Below are positions 4,615-12,146 of a stretch of 12,146 nucleotides of DNA, piece after piece; position 1 is the stretch's first letter; each line of letters begins with the position of its first letter. Source of the stretch: JBGPML01 sp041486955 (GTDB taxonomy: Bacteria; Patescibacteriota; UBA1384; 2-12-FULL-50-11; DASWYB01); assembly GCA_041486955.1 (NCBI GenBank), contig JBGPML010000019.1, positions 1 to 12,146 of the forward strand, given 5' to 3'. The notes beneath the pieces were generated by a model. The model was not told where the DNA came from. It worked only from the letters and a program-made list of their open reading frames with translations, and made no database searches. A program made the translations under genes and the position numbers.

Positions 4615-6165
4615 ATGGATGCCATGAAGCGATCATTCACCTTTCGATTGTTAGAAATCATACCTGGAACATTAACTTGGTTGACCTTTACCTTGCCGAT
4701 TGTTTTTGCTTTCTACTATCCGAAGTGGGTGTCAATTTGGGTTATGATCTATGCGGTATACTGGCTGTTTAAAACGGTAGTCATGTCGCGTCATTTGGTT
4801 TCCGGTTACCTTCATTATCGGCAGGCCCTCCGAATTAATTGGCGCCAAGAACTCAAAACCGATCATCCTGATACCTGGCAAAACGTGATTCATCTTGTCC
4901 TCGTCCCAATGTATAAAGAAGATTACGAAACATTAGATGCAACGTTTGATGCTCTTGTTCGGAGTGATTACCCGCTTCATAAAGTAATTCCCATTCTGTG
5001 TACTGAAGAACGAGCCGGCGAGGCAGCTCAAAGCACAGCGAGCCAAATTCGTAAAAAGTATGCCCGCGAATTCAAGGAGTTTTATACGACGATCCATCCA
5101 GCTGATATTCCCGGCGAGATCAAAGGTAAAGGTCCAAATATTAGCTATGCTGCCAAACAAATCGTGCCCAAGCTATTTGATAACGGTATAAAAGCCAGTA
5201 ACGTTGTCGTGACCACGCTTGATGCCGATAACCGAGTCGACCGACAGTACTTTGCCTCTGTCTCCAAAGCTTTTTTGGAATCTCCCGATCCTAAACATAC
5301 CAGTTATCAACCGTTACCAATGTATTTTAATAATATTTGGCATGTCCCATTGTTCATTCGAATGATTGCCTTGGGCAGTTCGTTTTGGGTGATGGTTGAA
5401 GCCACGCGACCGCATCGTTTGCGTAATTTTTCCGCTCACAGCCAGAGTTTGACCGGATTAATCGCCTGCGATTATTGGTCGACCCAAACCATTGTGGAGG
5501 ATGGGCATCAATATTGGCGCTCACTCTATCGCTTTAAGGGACAACACACTGTCGTACCTATTTTCATTCCCATTTATATGGATGCCGTTTTGTCACATAG
5601 CTTATGGGGAACCATTAAAGAACAGTATCTCCAAAAACGACGCTGGGCGTGGGGAGTCTCAGATGTCCCGTACGTCTTTGAACACAATCTCAAAGATCAT
5701 ACGATGCCATGGTGGAAAAAATGGAAATTATTTTATGATCTTTTTGAAGGTCACTACTCATGGGCTACTACTTCAATTGTTTTAGCCTTTGCCGGTTGGC
5801 CACCGTTACTCATTAATTCTAACTATCAAAAGACGGTTTTTGCCTATAATTTCCCTCTCTTTTATTCCAAAATCCTTCTCCTAGCGGGAATAGGCATGAT
5901 TGTAACCCTGGTTATATCGAGCCTTATTTTACCGCCACCTCCTAAATCGTACTTAAACCACAAGGCTATTCTGATTCGTGACTGGATTTTGACACCATTC
6001 TTGCTTCCAATCACGAATATTTTCCTTAGTGCTATTCCAGCAATCGATGCTCAAACACGTTTACTGCTTGGCCACTATCTTGAATTCCGTGTCACAGTAA
6101 AGAAATTCGCAGAATCACGAGTGTTATTAACGAAGCACAATCAAACCGCGTCAGTAAAAAAATAA
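4615..6165 (+). CDS. Membrane glycosyltransferase family 2
   Basis: A 516-residue inverting sugar transferase with the architecture of processive GT2 enzymes: two N-terminal membrane helices (about 16-33 and 40-57), a cytoplasmic GT-A domain, and C-terminal helices (about 383-402, 414-440 and 455-475). Motifs in order: VPMYKE (97-102), D203-A-D205 (sugar-nucleotide and metal site), E295-D296 (catalytic base region, VEDGHQYW) and Q340-K-R-R343-W344 (the QxxRW motif that binds the growing chain). The full motif set suggests a working enzyme making or extending an envelope polysaccharide; the substrate cannot be read from sequence. The ATG at 4615 has AGAAGG 12 bases upstream; ATG 4624 is a close alternative. 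It ends near a convergent hairpin shared with the parvulin gene. Confidence 0.88.
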   Translation: MDAMKRSFTFRLLEIIPGTLTWLTFTLPIVFAFYYPKWVSIWVMIYAVYWLFKTVVMSRHLVSGYLHYRQALRINWRQELKTDHPDTWQNVIHLVLVPMYKEDYETLDATFDALVRSDYPLHKVIPILCTEERAGEAAQSTASQIRKKYAREFKEFYTTIHPADIPGEIKGKGPNISYAAKQIVPKLFDNGIKASNVVVTTLDADNRVDRQYFASVSKAFLESPDPKHTSYQPLPMYFNNIWHVPLFIRMIALGSSFWVMVEATRPHRLRNFSAHSQSLTGLIACDYWSTQTIVEDGHQYWRSLYRFKGQHTVVPIFIPIYMDAVLSHSLWGTIKEQYLQKRRWAWGVSDVPYVFEHNLKDHTMPWWKKWKLFYDLFEGHYSWATTSIVLAFAGWPPLLINSNYQKTVFAYNFPLFYSKILLLAGIGMIVTLVISSLILPPPPKSYLNHKAILIRDWILTPFLLPITNIFLSAIPAIDAQTRLLLGHYLEFRVTVKKFAESRVLLTKHNQTASVKK

Positions 6166-6204
6166 TACTGCCCCTTTCGGAAGATGAATTGGAGTGATTC
6201 CTCC

Positions 6205-6228
6205 TTGTCGTCAGTCTGCTGACGACAA
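6205..6228. terminator. Hairpin between convergent genes
   Basis: TTGTCGTCAG (6205-6214) and CTGACGACAA (6219-6228) form a perfect 10-bp stem with loop TCTG, in the gap between the glycosyltransferase stop (6165) and the parvulin stop (6234). No T-run follows on either strand, so intrinsic termination is doubtful; it may instead protect 3' ends or work as an atypical terminator for both converging transcripts. Confidence 0.5.
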
Positions 6229-6233
6229 ATAAC

Positions 6234-7226
6234 CTATTTAAGAAACCTTCGAACTTTCGTTTGAGCGCGCTTTTCAGTTAACCATTCATCAAATGTTTTG
6301 CGTTCTTTACCAGTTCGTTCAACTAATAAAATAATGTGATAGCCGAACTGTGTCTTAACTGGATTTGAAATATCCCCAGGCGAAAGCTCAAAGAAAGCTT
6401 TGGCTAATTCTGGATCGAGTTTTTGGGCTCGGCCGATGTCATACGTACCAAGATCGCCACCGCTGTCTCGTGTTGTCTTATCCTCACTATACTGTTTGGC
6501 TTTATCATTGAAGTTCTCAACCGTGACTTCAGATTTTACTTTTTTAGCTGTATCCTCAGAACTGACAAGAATATGTTTGACATGGACTTGCTGAAGAAGA
6601 TTTTTCTGAATTTTCTCACGATAGAGTAGGTCTGGAATTAAACGACGAAATTCTGCATCGTTAAGGTTATAGAGTTGGGACAAGACACTTCGCACATCGT
6701 CTTCGCTGCCTCGATCTTGAATAATCTTATTGTAGGCAGCATCAATATCACTTCTTGAGACACTAATACCTTCCTTTTTACTCCACTGGCGAATAATTGA
6801 TTCGTCAATGAGTTTTGTAACTACTTGATTGCGTAAATCAGCCTCATTCGGTAATGGTTGTTGGGTCTGTTTGGCAAAAAATCGCAAGTACGATAATCGA
6901 TCAGAATATGGTTTAAGTAGAATAATATCATTGCCAACAATGGCCACCGGAAAAGGATAGATAGTTGCTGCGATGGAAAGAGCAGTTCCTTCATCTTTCT
7001 TGGCATAAACCAAGTAACCGAATACAGGTAATCCAATTAAAAAATAGACCGCGAGCAGGGCAGATAAGAAGAGTGTTAACGCTCGGCGAAAGCTAACGGT
7101 TGTGTGGTCAAACGCAAAACGACGTTGCAGGGCCCAATATTTCAGCCACACAATTTTTATACGCGTCACGCCTGAGTTAAATAATTGTTTGAGTCGTATC
7201 ATGACATTTTCATTATACTTGAACAT
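6234..7226 (-). CDS. Membrane-anchored parvulin-type peptidyl-prolyl isomerase
   Basis: A SurA/PrsA-like foldase of 330 residues. A basic cytoplasmic N-terminus (1-48) is followed by one membrane helix (about 50-75). An outer segment (130-210) of the SurA-N type (LRNQVVTKLIDESIIRQWSKKEG) precedes a parvulin domain (214-305) with the hallmarks VKHILV, SGGDLG and FGYHIILL. It would sit on the outer face of the membrane and assist secreted proteins. The start is uncertain: the ATG at 7226 overlaps the upstream gene by 14 bases and lacks a clear ribosome site, while the ATG at 7202 lies nine bases after a TATAAT (7217-7212) and may be used instead. The latter would shorten the cytoplasmic tail by eight residues. 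Confidence 0.88.
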   Translation of the reverse strand: MFKYNENVMIRLKQLFNSGVTRIKIVWLKYWALQRRFAFDHTTVSFRRALTLFLSALLAVYFLIGLPVFGYLVYAKKDEGTALSIAATIYPFPVAIVGNDIILLKPYSDRLSYLRFFAKQTQQPLPNEADLRNQVVTKLIDESIIRQWSKKEGISVSRSDIDAAYNKIIQDRGSEDDVRSVLSQLYNLNDAEFRRLIPDLLYREKIQKNLLQQVHVKHILVSSEDTAKKVKSEVTVENFNDKAKQYSEDKTTRDSGGDLGTYDIGRAQKLDPELAKAFFELSPGDISNPVKTQFGYHIILLVERTGKERKTFDEWLTEKRAQTKVRRFLK

Positions 7227-7809
7227 TAGGTGAACCGATAATAATCGCTAAGATAAGGAGGAATACAACGATTGCCACCCTGATAAATTGCTTCCATCCT
7301 AACATTCCCTCCGCAGATAGACAAGCAAATCGCCAGAACGTGTAACTAAAAACCGTTGCCATATAAGCGGCTAATTCGAATCGAAATGGCCAATCGTGAG
7401 CGGTTGCAGCAAACAATGTGACGATTTGAGCAATCATAAAACCGCTAATAAATGAATACGCAATATGGTACTCCCGTTTCAAATGGGTCGCGTAATGCAA
7501 AAGGAACCACATTATTCCCGAATTAACCAAAAAGATAATGAGGAACAAAAACGCAATTGCCATATCTCGCTTGAAGTAGAAAAGTAAACTATGGTGAGCC
7601 GTGAAGAAGAGGAGGGCAAAAATAAGTGGTAAGGCATTACGGCGAAAAATGGCCAAATAGGAGAGATAAAAGCCGGCCAAGACAATCGTCACCCAGATAG
7701 CCGGGATTGCCAGCATCACAGCATAAATAATCAACTCAATCCAGACAGCGATGAGAAGAAAGAGCGTGGACTTTAAGGGGAATACGGGGGTGGTAAAGTG
7801 CTTTTCCAT
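7213..7809 (-). CDS. Six-helix membrane protein of unknown function
   Basis: A 198-residue, almost fully hydrophobic protein with about six membrane segments (near 13-35, 37-53, 60-77, 84-104, 115-135 and 175-192) and aromatic-rich loops (HSLLFYFKRD, HDWPFRFE). No family signature recognised. A GGAAG ribosome site precedes the ATG at 7809. The gene starts 14 bases after the LCP-protein stop and overlaps the parvulin start, so the three are probably one transcript; an envelope role is inferred only from that context. Confidence 0.75.
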   Translation of the reverse strand: MEKHFTTPVFPLKSTLFLLIAVWIELIIYAVMLAIPAIWVTIVLAGFYLSYLAIFRRNALPLIFALLFFTAHHSLLFYFKRDMAIAFLFLIIFLVNSGIMWFLLHYATHLKREYHIAYSFISGFMIAQIVTLFAATAHDWPFRFELAAYMATVFSYTFWRFACLSAEGMLGWKQFIRVAIVVFLLILAIIIGSPNVQV

Positions 7810-7823
7810 AAACTTCCGAGAGC

Positions 7824-9260
7824 TTAATCCCCGATGAAGGGAGTTGCACTCGTAGTCACGGCCGATTTGGGCGTCGGAGTCAATTTTGTCGTTTGTTTAT
7901 TGGCCACATCATTTCCCTTAATGACGGTGGAAAAATCGCTCCCCATTACGAGTACGAAGTCGTGGGTTTCGGTTGTGTCATCCCCGTTCTTATTGGTTAA
8001 GTGGTAAGCAGATTTAAGAAAATCAAGGCTGATTGGATGATCTTTTTTAGAGTAATCATAGAATACTGTCTTCCCCGGAGTTGACGGAGTCGTTGATTCA
8101 TCGGCCAGAGTCACCGTAAAACCAGCTTGTTCAAGCTGCTTCTCAAGAGTCGTTTCGGCATCAAGCGTCACGCCCGCTCGCTTAAGCAAAATGGTTGATT
8201 TTTCGCTGGCAATGCCTGGTGCGGCAAAATATGTTCGGGAAAACAGTTGAATTTGACTAAAATCATTCATGCCGGCTCTGGGAATGATAATCGAAGCACC
8301 AATCGGGGAACGCCCGCTCGTTAAGAGTGGACTCGAATCCCCAACACCGAGAACTTGATTATTAACGGTCGGATCGTTAAGACTCTTCGCGATTTTGAGT
8401 AGGTCAGAGACCTCATTAGCCGAAAAGTCAGTCAACAAGTGAGTCCCAACTACAGAAATTAAATCAGTGACCTTCTTAGGATTGACCAGGACTTCAGGCG
8501 TAAGCGTTTTGTCTTTAATCGCTTTAACAATTTCCTGTTGGCGACGGGCACGATCAAAGTCTGAGGTCGTTTCTCGTGAACGAGCATATTTGAGGGCCGT
8601 TTTACCATCTAATTTATGAATGCCGGCGGTAATTGAGAAAGGATCATAGCCTTTCAGCTTTGCATCGGGAAACAGTGGATCGTAAATCGGAGTTTTTACA
8701 TCGATAGTGACCCCGCCGAGCGTATCAACTATTTTCTTAAACCCGTCAAAGTCAACACGAACAAAGTAGTGAATCGGCACCCCGAGCGTGTCAGCCACAA
8801 CCTGTTCCAACAGTGCCGGGCCACCACCAGTCTGTTTTTTATTAAGCTCACCGAACGAATGGGCTGCGTTGATTTTCTGCTTACCATAGCCAGGAATATT
8901 CACATAGAGATCGCGGGGAACGGACAAAATAGAGATCGTGTTGTGTTTCGCATCAATGGAGGCCACCATGATTGAATCGGCTAGCGTTCCACCAGGGTGA
9001 GAATCACCGCCAATTCCGATTAAGAGTACGTTAATTGGTTGGCTGGATTCCTGTTTACTGACATCATTTAAAATTGATGATGAATTTGTCTTATTGGGAG
9101 TGGTTACTCGATTCAATGCAAATAAAATGGTTGCGGCATACCAAAGAATGACGCCTAAAACTATCAAGCCCAGGATTTTCCAGCCCCAACGCTTTCTTTT
9201 AGCTTCCCGAAATCGGTCGAGGCCGTTATTTTCTTTGCGCGTTTTCGTTATCATCCTCAC
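7824..9260 (-). CDS. LytR-CpsA-Psr family protein with LytR_C domain
   Basis: LCP proteins transfer glycopolymers from lipid carriers to the cell wall, acting outside the membrane. This 478-residue protein has a basic N-terminus, one membrane helix (about 27-49), the LCP domain (about 75-250) and a LytR_C domain (about 352-445). Visible LCP motifs: GGTLADSIMVASID (90-103), SVPRDLYV (113-120), KINAAHSFG (129-137), VDFDGFKKIVDTLGGV (169-184) and YARSRETTSDFDRARRQQE (225-243), including the arginines that bind pyrophosphate. The C-terminus is a Thr/Pro-rich tail. The first codon is a GTG at 9260 or the ATG at 9254; GTGAGG lies too close to the ATG to be a normal ribosome site, so the start is unsettled. 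Confidence 0.93.
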   Translation of the reverse strand: MRMITKTRKENNGLDRFREAKRKRWGWKILGLIVLGVILWYAATILFALNRVTTPNKTNSSSILNDVSKQESSQPINVLLIGIGGDSHPGGTLADSIMVASIDAKHNTISILSVPRDLYVNIPGYGKQKINAAHSFGELNKKQTGGGPALLEQVVADTLGVPIHYFVRVDFDGFKKIVDTLGGVTIDVKTPIYDPLFPDAKLKGYDPFSITAGIHKLDGKTALKYARSRETTSDFDRARRQQEIVKAIKDKTLTPEVLVNPKKVTDLISVVGTHLLTDFSANEVSDLLKIAKSLNDPTVNNQVLGVGDSSPLLTSGRSPIGASIIIPRAGMNDFSQIQLFSRTYFAAPGIASEKSTILLKRAGVTLDAETTLEKQLEQAGFTVTLADESTTPSTPGKTVFYDYSKKDHPISLDFLKSAYHLTNKNGDDTTETHDFVLVMGSDFSTVIKGNDVANKQTTKLTPTPKSAVTTSATPFIGD

Positions 9261-9295
9261 GATGAATTAAGCATATCGAATTTTTAACGGTCTGA

Positions 9296-9682
9296 CTAGC
9301 CTATAACGGTTGGATAGACAGGTTCAATGACGATATTTCGTTTTGCGTTCGCACTTAGATCAGTTAGTGCTTGCGGCATGGCTGATTCGTCAGGAATAGT
9401 AAATAGAGGTAAATTAAGACTCCATGCTAACGCATTGGCAATAGCGACATGGCTTCGCAGTTGGGTGTAGGGAGCCGGACCGTTCATAACTCCGATGTGA
9501 GTTAACGAATGAATTGTCAAAGATTGATCGCCAAGTAATTGTTGTAGCCCTTTCACGACAACATTGCCCCCGTCAGGGCTATTAGCTAATGTCACTGTCT
9601 GCCATTCATTGTTATATCCTGGCGTCCAGATTCCAACATAACTATCCTTGCCAGGTAAAAATATCGCGGCGCACTGGTTCAT
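9296..9682 (-). CDS. tsaB: TsaB-like protein, short form
   Basis: TsaB is the inactive partner of TsaD in making N6-threonylcarbamoyl-adenosine (t6A) at position 37 of ANN-decoding tRNAs. Only 128 residues are present, roughly the N-terminal actin-like lobe of the usual 220-230. The diagnostic segment is GPAPYTQLRSHVAIANALA (68-86), a diverged form of GPGSFTGLRIG..AKGLA, and LNLPLF follows as in TsaB. The C-terminal lobe is absent, and the frame ends normally with no remnant in the gap to 9260. The start overlaps the tsaE stop (ATGA at 9682-9679), and this neighbour supports the call. Short TsaB forms may be the norm in this lineage. Confidence 0.75.
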   Translation of the reverse strand: MNQCAAIFLPGKDSYVGIWTPGYNNEWQTVTLANSPDGGNVVVKGLQQLLGDQSLTIHSLTHIGVMNGPAPYTQLRSHVAIANALAWSLNLPLFTIPDESAMPQALTDLSANAKRNIVIEPVYPTVIG

Positions 9683-10146
9683 ATCGCCCCCAACCTTAAT
9701 TTATGCCACAATTGCCCATCTTGGGTGCGTAAGGTAACAATCCGACGCTCATCAACTGATTCAAAATTAAGCCAGACAGCTGACTGTGGAAAAAGATCTT
9801 CTGCGCGATCTGCCCATTCAACGGCAGTAATAGTCTGCGGATCGGTAAAGTGGTCATGCAAACCAAGCTGCTTGATTTCTGTCTTGGAAGCCAGACGATA
9901 GAGATCGGCATGAACCAGGCTCTTATCTGATTTTGTATGATATTCATTAATCAATGTAAATGTTGGGCTTGGTATCATGTCTGGTATTCCCATTGCTCGA
10001 GCCAGACATTGGACAAACGAAGTTTTTCCGCTGCCTAATTCACCAGTTAACGCAAATACTTGTGGTACGGGCAGCTGGTTTACAAACATGTCTGCCATAG
10101 CTTGTGTATCGTTTAAATCACGAAGAATAAATCGGGCTTCTTGCAT
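9679..10146 (-). CDS. tsaE: tRNA t6A biosynthesis ATPase TsaE
   Basis: A 155-residue P-loop ATPase that powers turnover of the TsaBDE complex. Walker A is GELGSGKTS (35-43). Other family marks are SPTFTLINEY (60-69), HADLYRL (79-85) and VEWADR (109-114, with the conserved Glu-Trp). Length and motif order are standard. A promoter ends only six bases before the ATG (see 10153-10181), so translation may start without a leader; no Shine-Dalgarno site is visible. Its stop overlaps the tsaB start, suggesting coupled production of the two partners. Confidence 0.95.
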   Translation of the reverse strand: MQEARFILRDLNDTQAMADMFVNQLPVPQVFALTGELGSGKTSFVQCLARAMGIPDMIPSPTFTLINEYHTKSDKSLVHADLYRLASKTEIKQLGLHDHFTDPQTITAVEWADRAEDLFPQSAVWLNFESVDERRIVTLRTQDGQLWHKLRLGAI

Positions 10147-10152
10147 GAAACA

Positions 10153-10181
10153 ATTATACGGGCAACCTATTTCGAAAACAA
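10153..10181 (-). promoter_or_regulatory. Promoter of tsaE-tsaB, possibly leaderless
   Basis: On the minus strand TTGTTT (10181-10176) and a perfect TATAAT (10158-10153) are 17 bases apart. The -10 box ends six bases before the tsaE ATG (10146), so transcription would begin at or next to the start codon. The -35 box lies inside the end of the upstream gene, so tsaE-tsaB can be expressed apart from it. Confidence 0.6.
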
Positions 10182-11381
10182 TTTTGACCGACTTGAAATC
10201 GAAAGTGTTATCCCGGTCGCGATCATGAACCCAAAAAGTCCATCAAGCCAGACAGTTGATTGAACAGAAATTGGCTTTGATACTACCGAGGTTAGTTGTT
10301 CCATGTGACGGGTTGTATCCACGACGGCAGATTGGATTCCGAGAGAACTATTCGATTGATTTGTGGGAACAGAAGCTGTTTTGACTTTATTCTTTTCTCC
10401 TGCTGCTGCGAGCAACATAAAAGAATGACCTTGACGGATACTTATATATGGACCACGACTTGACTGACGCCAGATCCCGGTTACTGAAATAACATCGCCT
10501 TTATGCAATTTCGGTTTTGTTCCCTGCCAACTGGTATGGATAACAATGTGGACAGATTGTCCTTCATTGGTTTTTATATCGATCGTTCGGCCTTGCGGGA
10601 GCGCGACGACACCTGTCAGACTGATAACTTCATCACTATTTTTTGTTGTCGTTTTGGTAGAAGTTGTCGCAATTGAGCCATCGTCCCAAAAAATACCATC
10701 ACGGGTAAGGAGACTGCCTTCATGAGGATTTTTGTAATTTAATGTATCGACAATTTGGTTTGATTCATTATATAAGTCATAGAACCCTGTACTGTTTAAC
10801 AATTTATTACTTGACGTGATGACAACACTGCTTTGTGGTTGTATTGACGTTGTTATTGGAATAAACGAAGAAGAGGTACGTGAGCGGAGTTGCCAATCCT
10901 TTAGGGTAACTGGATAAGGGTTATTATTGCTCAGTGCAATTTGTTCGGTCTTACTATCACTCCCTACCGGGTTAGGAATAGCATCGAGAAGCATGATATT
11001 TTTATACGACTCAATCGGCACGGTAAAGATGACGTTAGGGTCGAATTGGGAGAAAAATATTTCAAATTGTGTTGATTGGGCGAGTGTAGGAACAAAGCAG
11101 AACCAATCGTCGACTCCTGACTGTTTGAGTTCACCATTTTGGTACCAATCGATTCGACCGAGATCCGAATGTGATCCAAGCTTAAAGAGAAATGCCTCGT
11201 TCGGATGAAGGATCTTATTAAAATTTGGTTTGTTTTCGCCCGTTTCAAAGATGTATTGACGGGATTCAGGTAGATTCAAACATGGAGAAGTGGGAGTCGT
11301 CGCAGCGTTCGCGAGCTCGGGGAGAAAAATAAATGTCGGGACCAAGATGAGCATCGCACACCATCTTGGGATTGAACCCAT
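10167..11381 (-). CDS. Secreted lamin-tail-domain and OB-fold surface protein, membrane-anchored
   Basis: A 404-residue exported protein. The signal peptide (1-26) ends ...PELANA before ATT. Residues 45-125 look like an Ig-type beta domain (RIDWYQNGELKQSG). A lamin-tail domain follows (about 128-230), with the typical opening LLDAIPNPVGSDSKTEQIAL, then VTLKDWQLRS. An OB-fold segment (about 252-325; VISLTGVVALPQGRTI..., KGDVISVTGIWRQ) resembles those of secreted nucleases, but no nuclease domain is present. A Ser/Thr/Asn-rich linker and a C-terminal helix (about 376-396) anchor it. LTD and OB modules can bind nucleic acid, so DNA capture at the cell surface is a reasonable guess. A GGAGAAG site lies about 12 bases upstream of the ATG, inside the preceding gene. 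Confidence 0.8.
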   Translation of the reverse strand: MGSIPRWCAMLILVPTFIFLPELANAATTPTSPCLNLPESRQYIFETGENKPNFNKILHPNEAFLFKLGSHSDLGRIDWYQNGELKQSGVDDWFCFVPTLAQSTQFEIFFSQFDPNVIFTVPIESYKNIMLLDAIPNPVGSDSKTEQIALSNNNPYPVTLKDWQLRSRTSSSFIPITTSIQPQSSVVITSSNKLLNSTGFYDLYNESNQIVDTLNYKNPHEGSLLTRDGIFWDDGSIATTSTKTTTKNSDEVISLTGVVALPQGRTIDIKTNEGQSVHIVIHTSWQGTKPKLHKGDVISVTGIWRQSSRGPYISIRQGHSFMLLAAAGEKNKVKTASVPTNQSNSSLGIQSAVVDTTRHMEQLTSVVSKPISVQSTVWLDGLFGFMIATGITLSISSRSKLFSK

Positions 11382-11384
11382 AAC

Positions 11385-12146
11385 TTATTTCTTCTCCGGT
11401 CGGTGGTTTATTGGCTCGTCGATAACGATTTCCAAGTCTTTATTTTTCGATTGAGTTTCAAGAGCTGATTTGACTTGGCTGGGTAGAGCGGGTGAGCTCG
11501 ATTGACGAAGGCTTGAGCTGTTTGGCTTAATTGTGTCGTCTTCTTCCTTTTCGATTGGAATACCAGCCACTTCAACTGTTTTAGTAGTCGTGGATTTGAC
11601 AGATGATAGCGTGCTAAGGGGAAGCGAGGAGGTAGAACGAGTTGACTGTGGCACCCTGGCGCCAATTTTTTCTAACTCCTCAAACGACGTATATAGTTGG
11701 CCGTTAATCATTCCTTTTTCCTCACCACGGGGTTCGATCATAGCAGTATTCATCCCTTCAATTCGTGTTTTCGCTTGATCAGCCAAGTCGAGAATAATTC
11801 CAGCAATCTGTTGTGGATGAGGTACATTATCAAACTCAAAATTCATGTGGGAGGCGGATGTGGCAATTTCCACCATACCGAAATCGAATAAGGCGGCGAA
11901 GACTCCTTCGCTCTTGCAATTTACGTCTTGTACTTCTTCTAGAGCTAGTTCGCTTATTTCTCGCATAAAGAGATTGTGCTGATCAATATCGACTAATCGA
12001 CGACTCGTCACAATGTGAACATCATAATAAATATCGATGAATGCCACCGTGATAAACGGGATAATAATGAGAAAGAAGGCCGCGCTCATTATGATAAATA
12101 TATCGTAGGTTAAAGGGTTAGCGGTTATCTCCGGAATCACAAAAAA
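11385..12146 (-). CDS. bPH2-like (PH-fold) membrane protein, N-terminus beyond window
   Basis: The visible part has a membrane helix (about residues 14-37 counted from the GTG at 12140), then VTSRRLVDID...ISELALEEVQDV...GMVEIATS, the layout of bacterial PH domains of the YdbS/bPH2 type, ending near residue 123. A 120-residue hydrophilic tail rich in Ser, Thr, Pro and Lys follows. The frame stays open past the GTG to the window edge (TTT TTT before it) and bPH2 proteins normally have further helices ahead of this one, so I treat the gene as cut at its 5' end. The next gene begins three bases after its stop, so they are probably co-transcribed. Function unknown beyond membrane association. Confidence 0.75.
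   Translation of the reverse strand, partial: FFVIPEITANPLTYDIFIIMSAAFFLIIIPFITVAFIDIYYDVHIVTSRRLVDIDQHNLFMREISELALEEVQDVNCKSEGVFAALFDFGMVEIATSASHMNFEFDNVPHPQQIAGIILDLADQAKTRIEGMNTAMIEPRGEEKGMINGQLYTSFEELEKIGARVPQSTRSTSSLPLSTLSSVKSTTTKTVEVAGIPIEKEEDDTIKPNSSSLRQSSSPALPSQVKSALETQSKNKDLEIVIDEPINHRPEKK

Noticed and set aside
1..12146. CRISPR array, transposase or rRNA
   Set aside because: No regularly spaced direct repeats, no recombinase or DDE-type protein and no rRNA segment were seen on either strand.

Overview
The window looks like part of a small-genome, candidate-phyla-radiation (Patescibacteria)-type bacterium. The basis is the gene content: an ATP synthase operon with a shortened delta subunit (128 aa), a shortened TsaB (128 aa), a LytR-CpsA-Psr protein, a lamin-tail-domain surface protein, a bPH2-like membrane protein and several unrecognised membrane proteins. 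The lineage is an inference; no rRNA or marker here fixes it. TGA is used as a stop in normal overlapping junctions (atpH, atpI), so the UGA-to-Gly code of Gracilibacteria and Absconditabacteria does not apply.

Layout. (a) 1-2443, minus strand: ATP synthase operon in the order atpI/Z, atpB, atpE, atpF, atpH and the first codons of atpA, tightly packed, with a good sigma70-type promoter at 2415-2443. (b) 2512-3841, plus strand: two neighbouring but very different proteins, both with the beta-carbonic-anhydrase metal pattern (C-x-D-x-R, then H-x-x-C about 60 residues later). The first is a minimal 132 aa domain in AT-rich DNA. The second is 260 aa with an unrecognised N-terminal half, in clearly GC-richer DNA, and has its own promoter, a leader palindrome and a strong terminator. 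(c) 3852-4099: a tRNA-Gly(CCC) gene on the minus strand, preceded by a tRNA-like 5' half that runs into a perfect 12-bp hairpin, all downstream of an extended -10 promoter. (d) 4144-6165, plus strand: a small three-helix membrane protein, a structured 101-bp element with terminal inverted repeats, and a membrane GT2 glycosyltransferase. (e) 6234-12146, minus strand: a membrane and cell-envelope cluster (bPH2-like protein, lamin-tail/OB-fold surface protein, tsaE-tsaB, LytR-CpsA-Psr, a six-helix membrane protein, a membrane-anchored parvulin).

How they fit together. The ATP synthase genes make the F1Fo complex; the c-ring residues indicate proton rather than sodium coupling. The minus-strand cluster combines envelope building (LCP ligase, secreted-protein folding, surface protein) with the tRNA t6A modification partners TsaE and TsaB, which share a 4-base overlap and may start from a leaderless promoter. 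The part most worth study is 2512-4600: paired carbonic-anhydrase-like genes of different composition, the broken tRNA with its hairpin, and the MITE-like structured element lie within about 2 kb.
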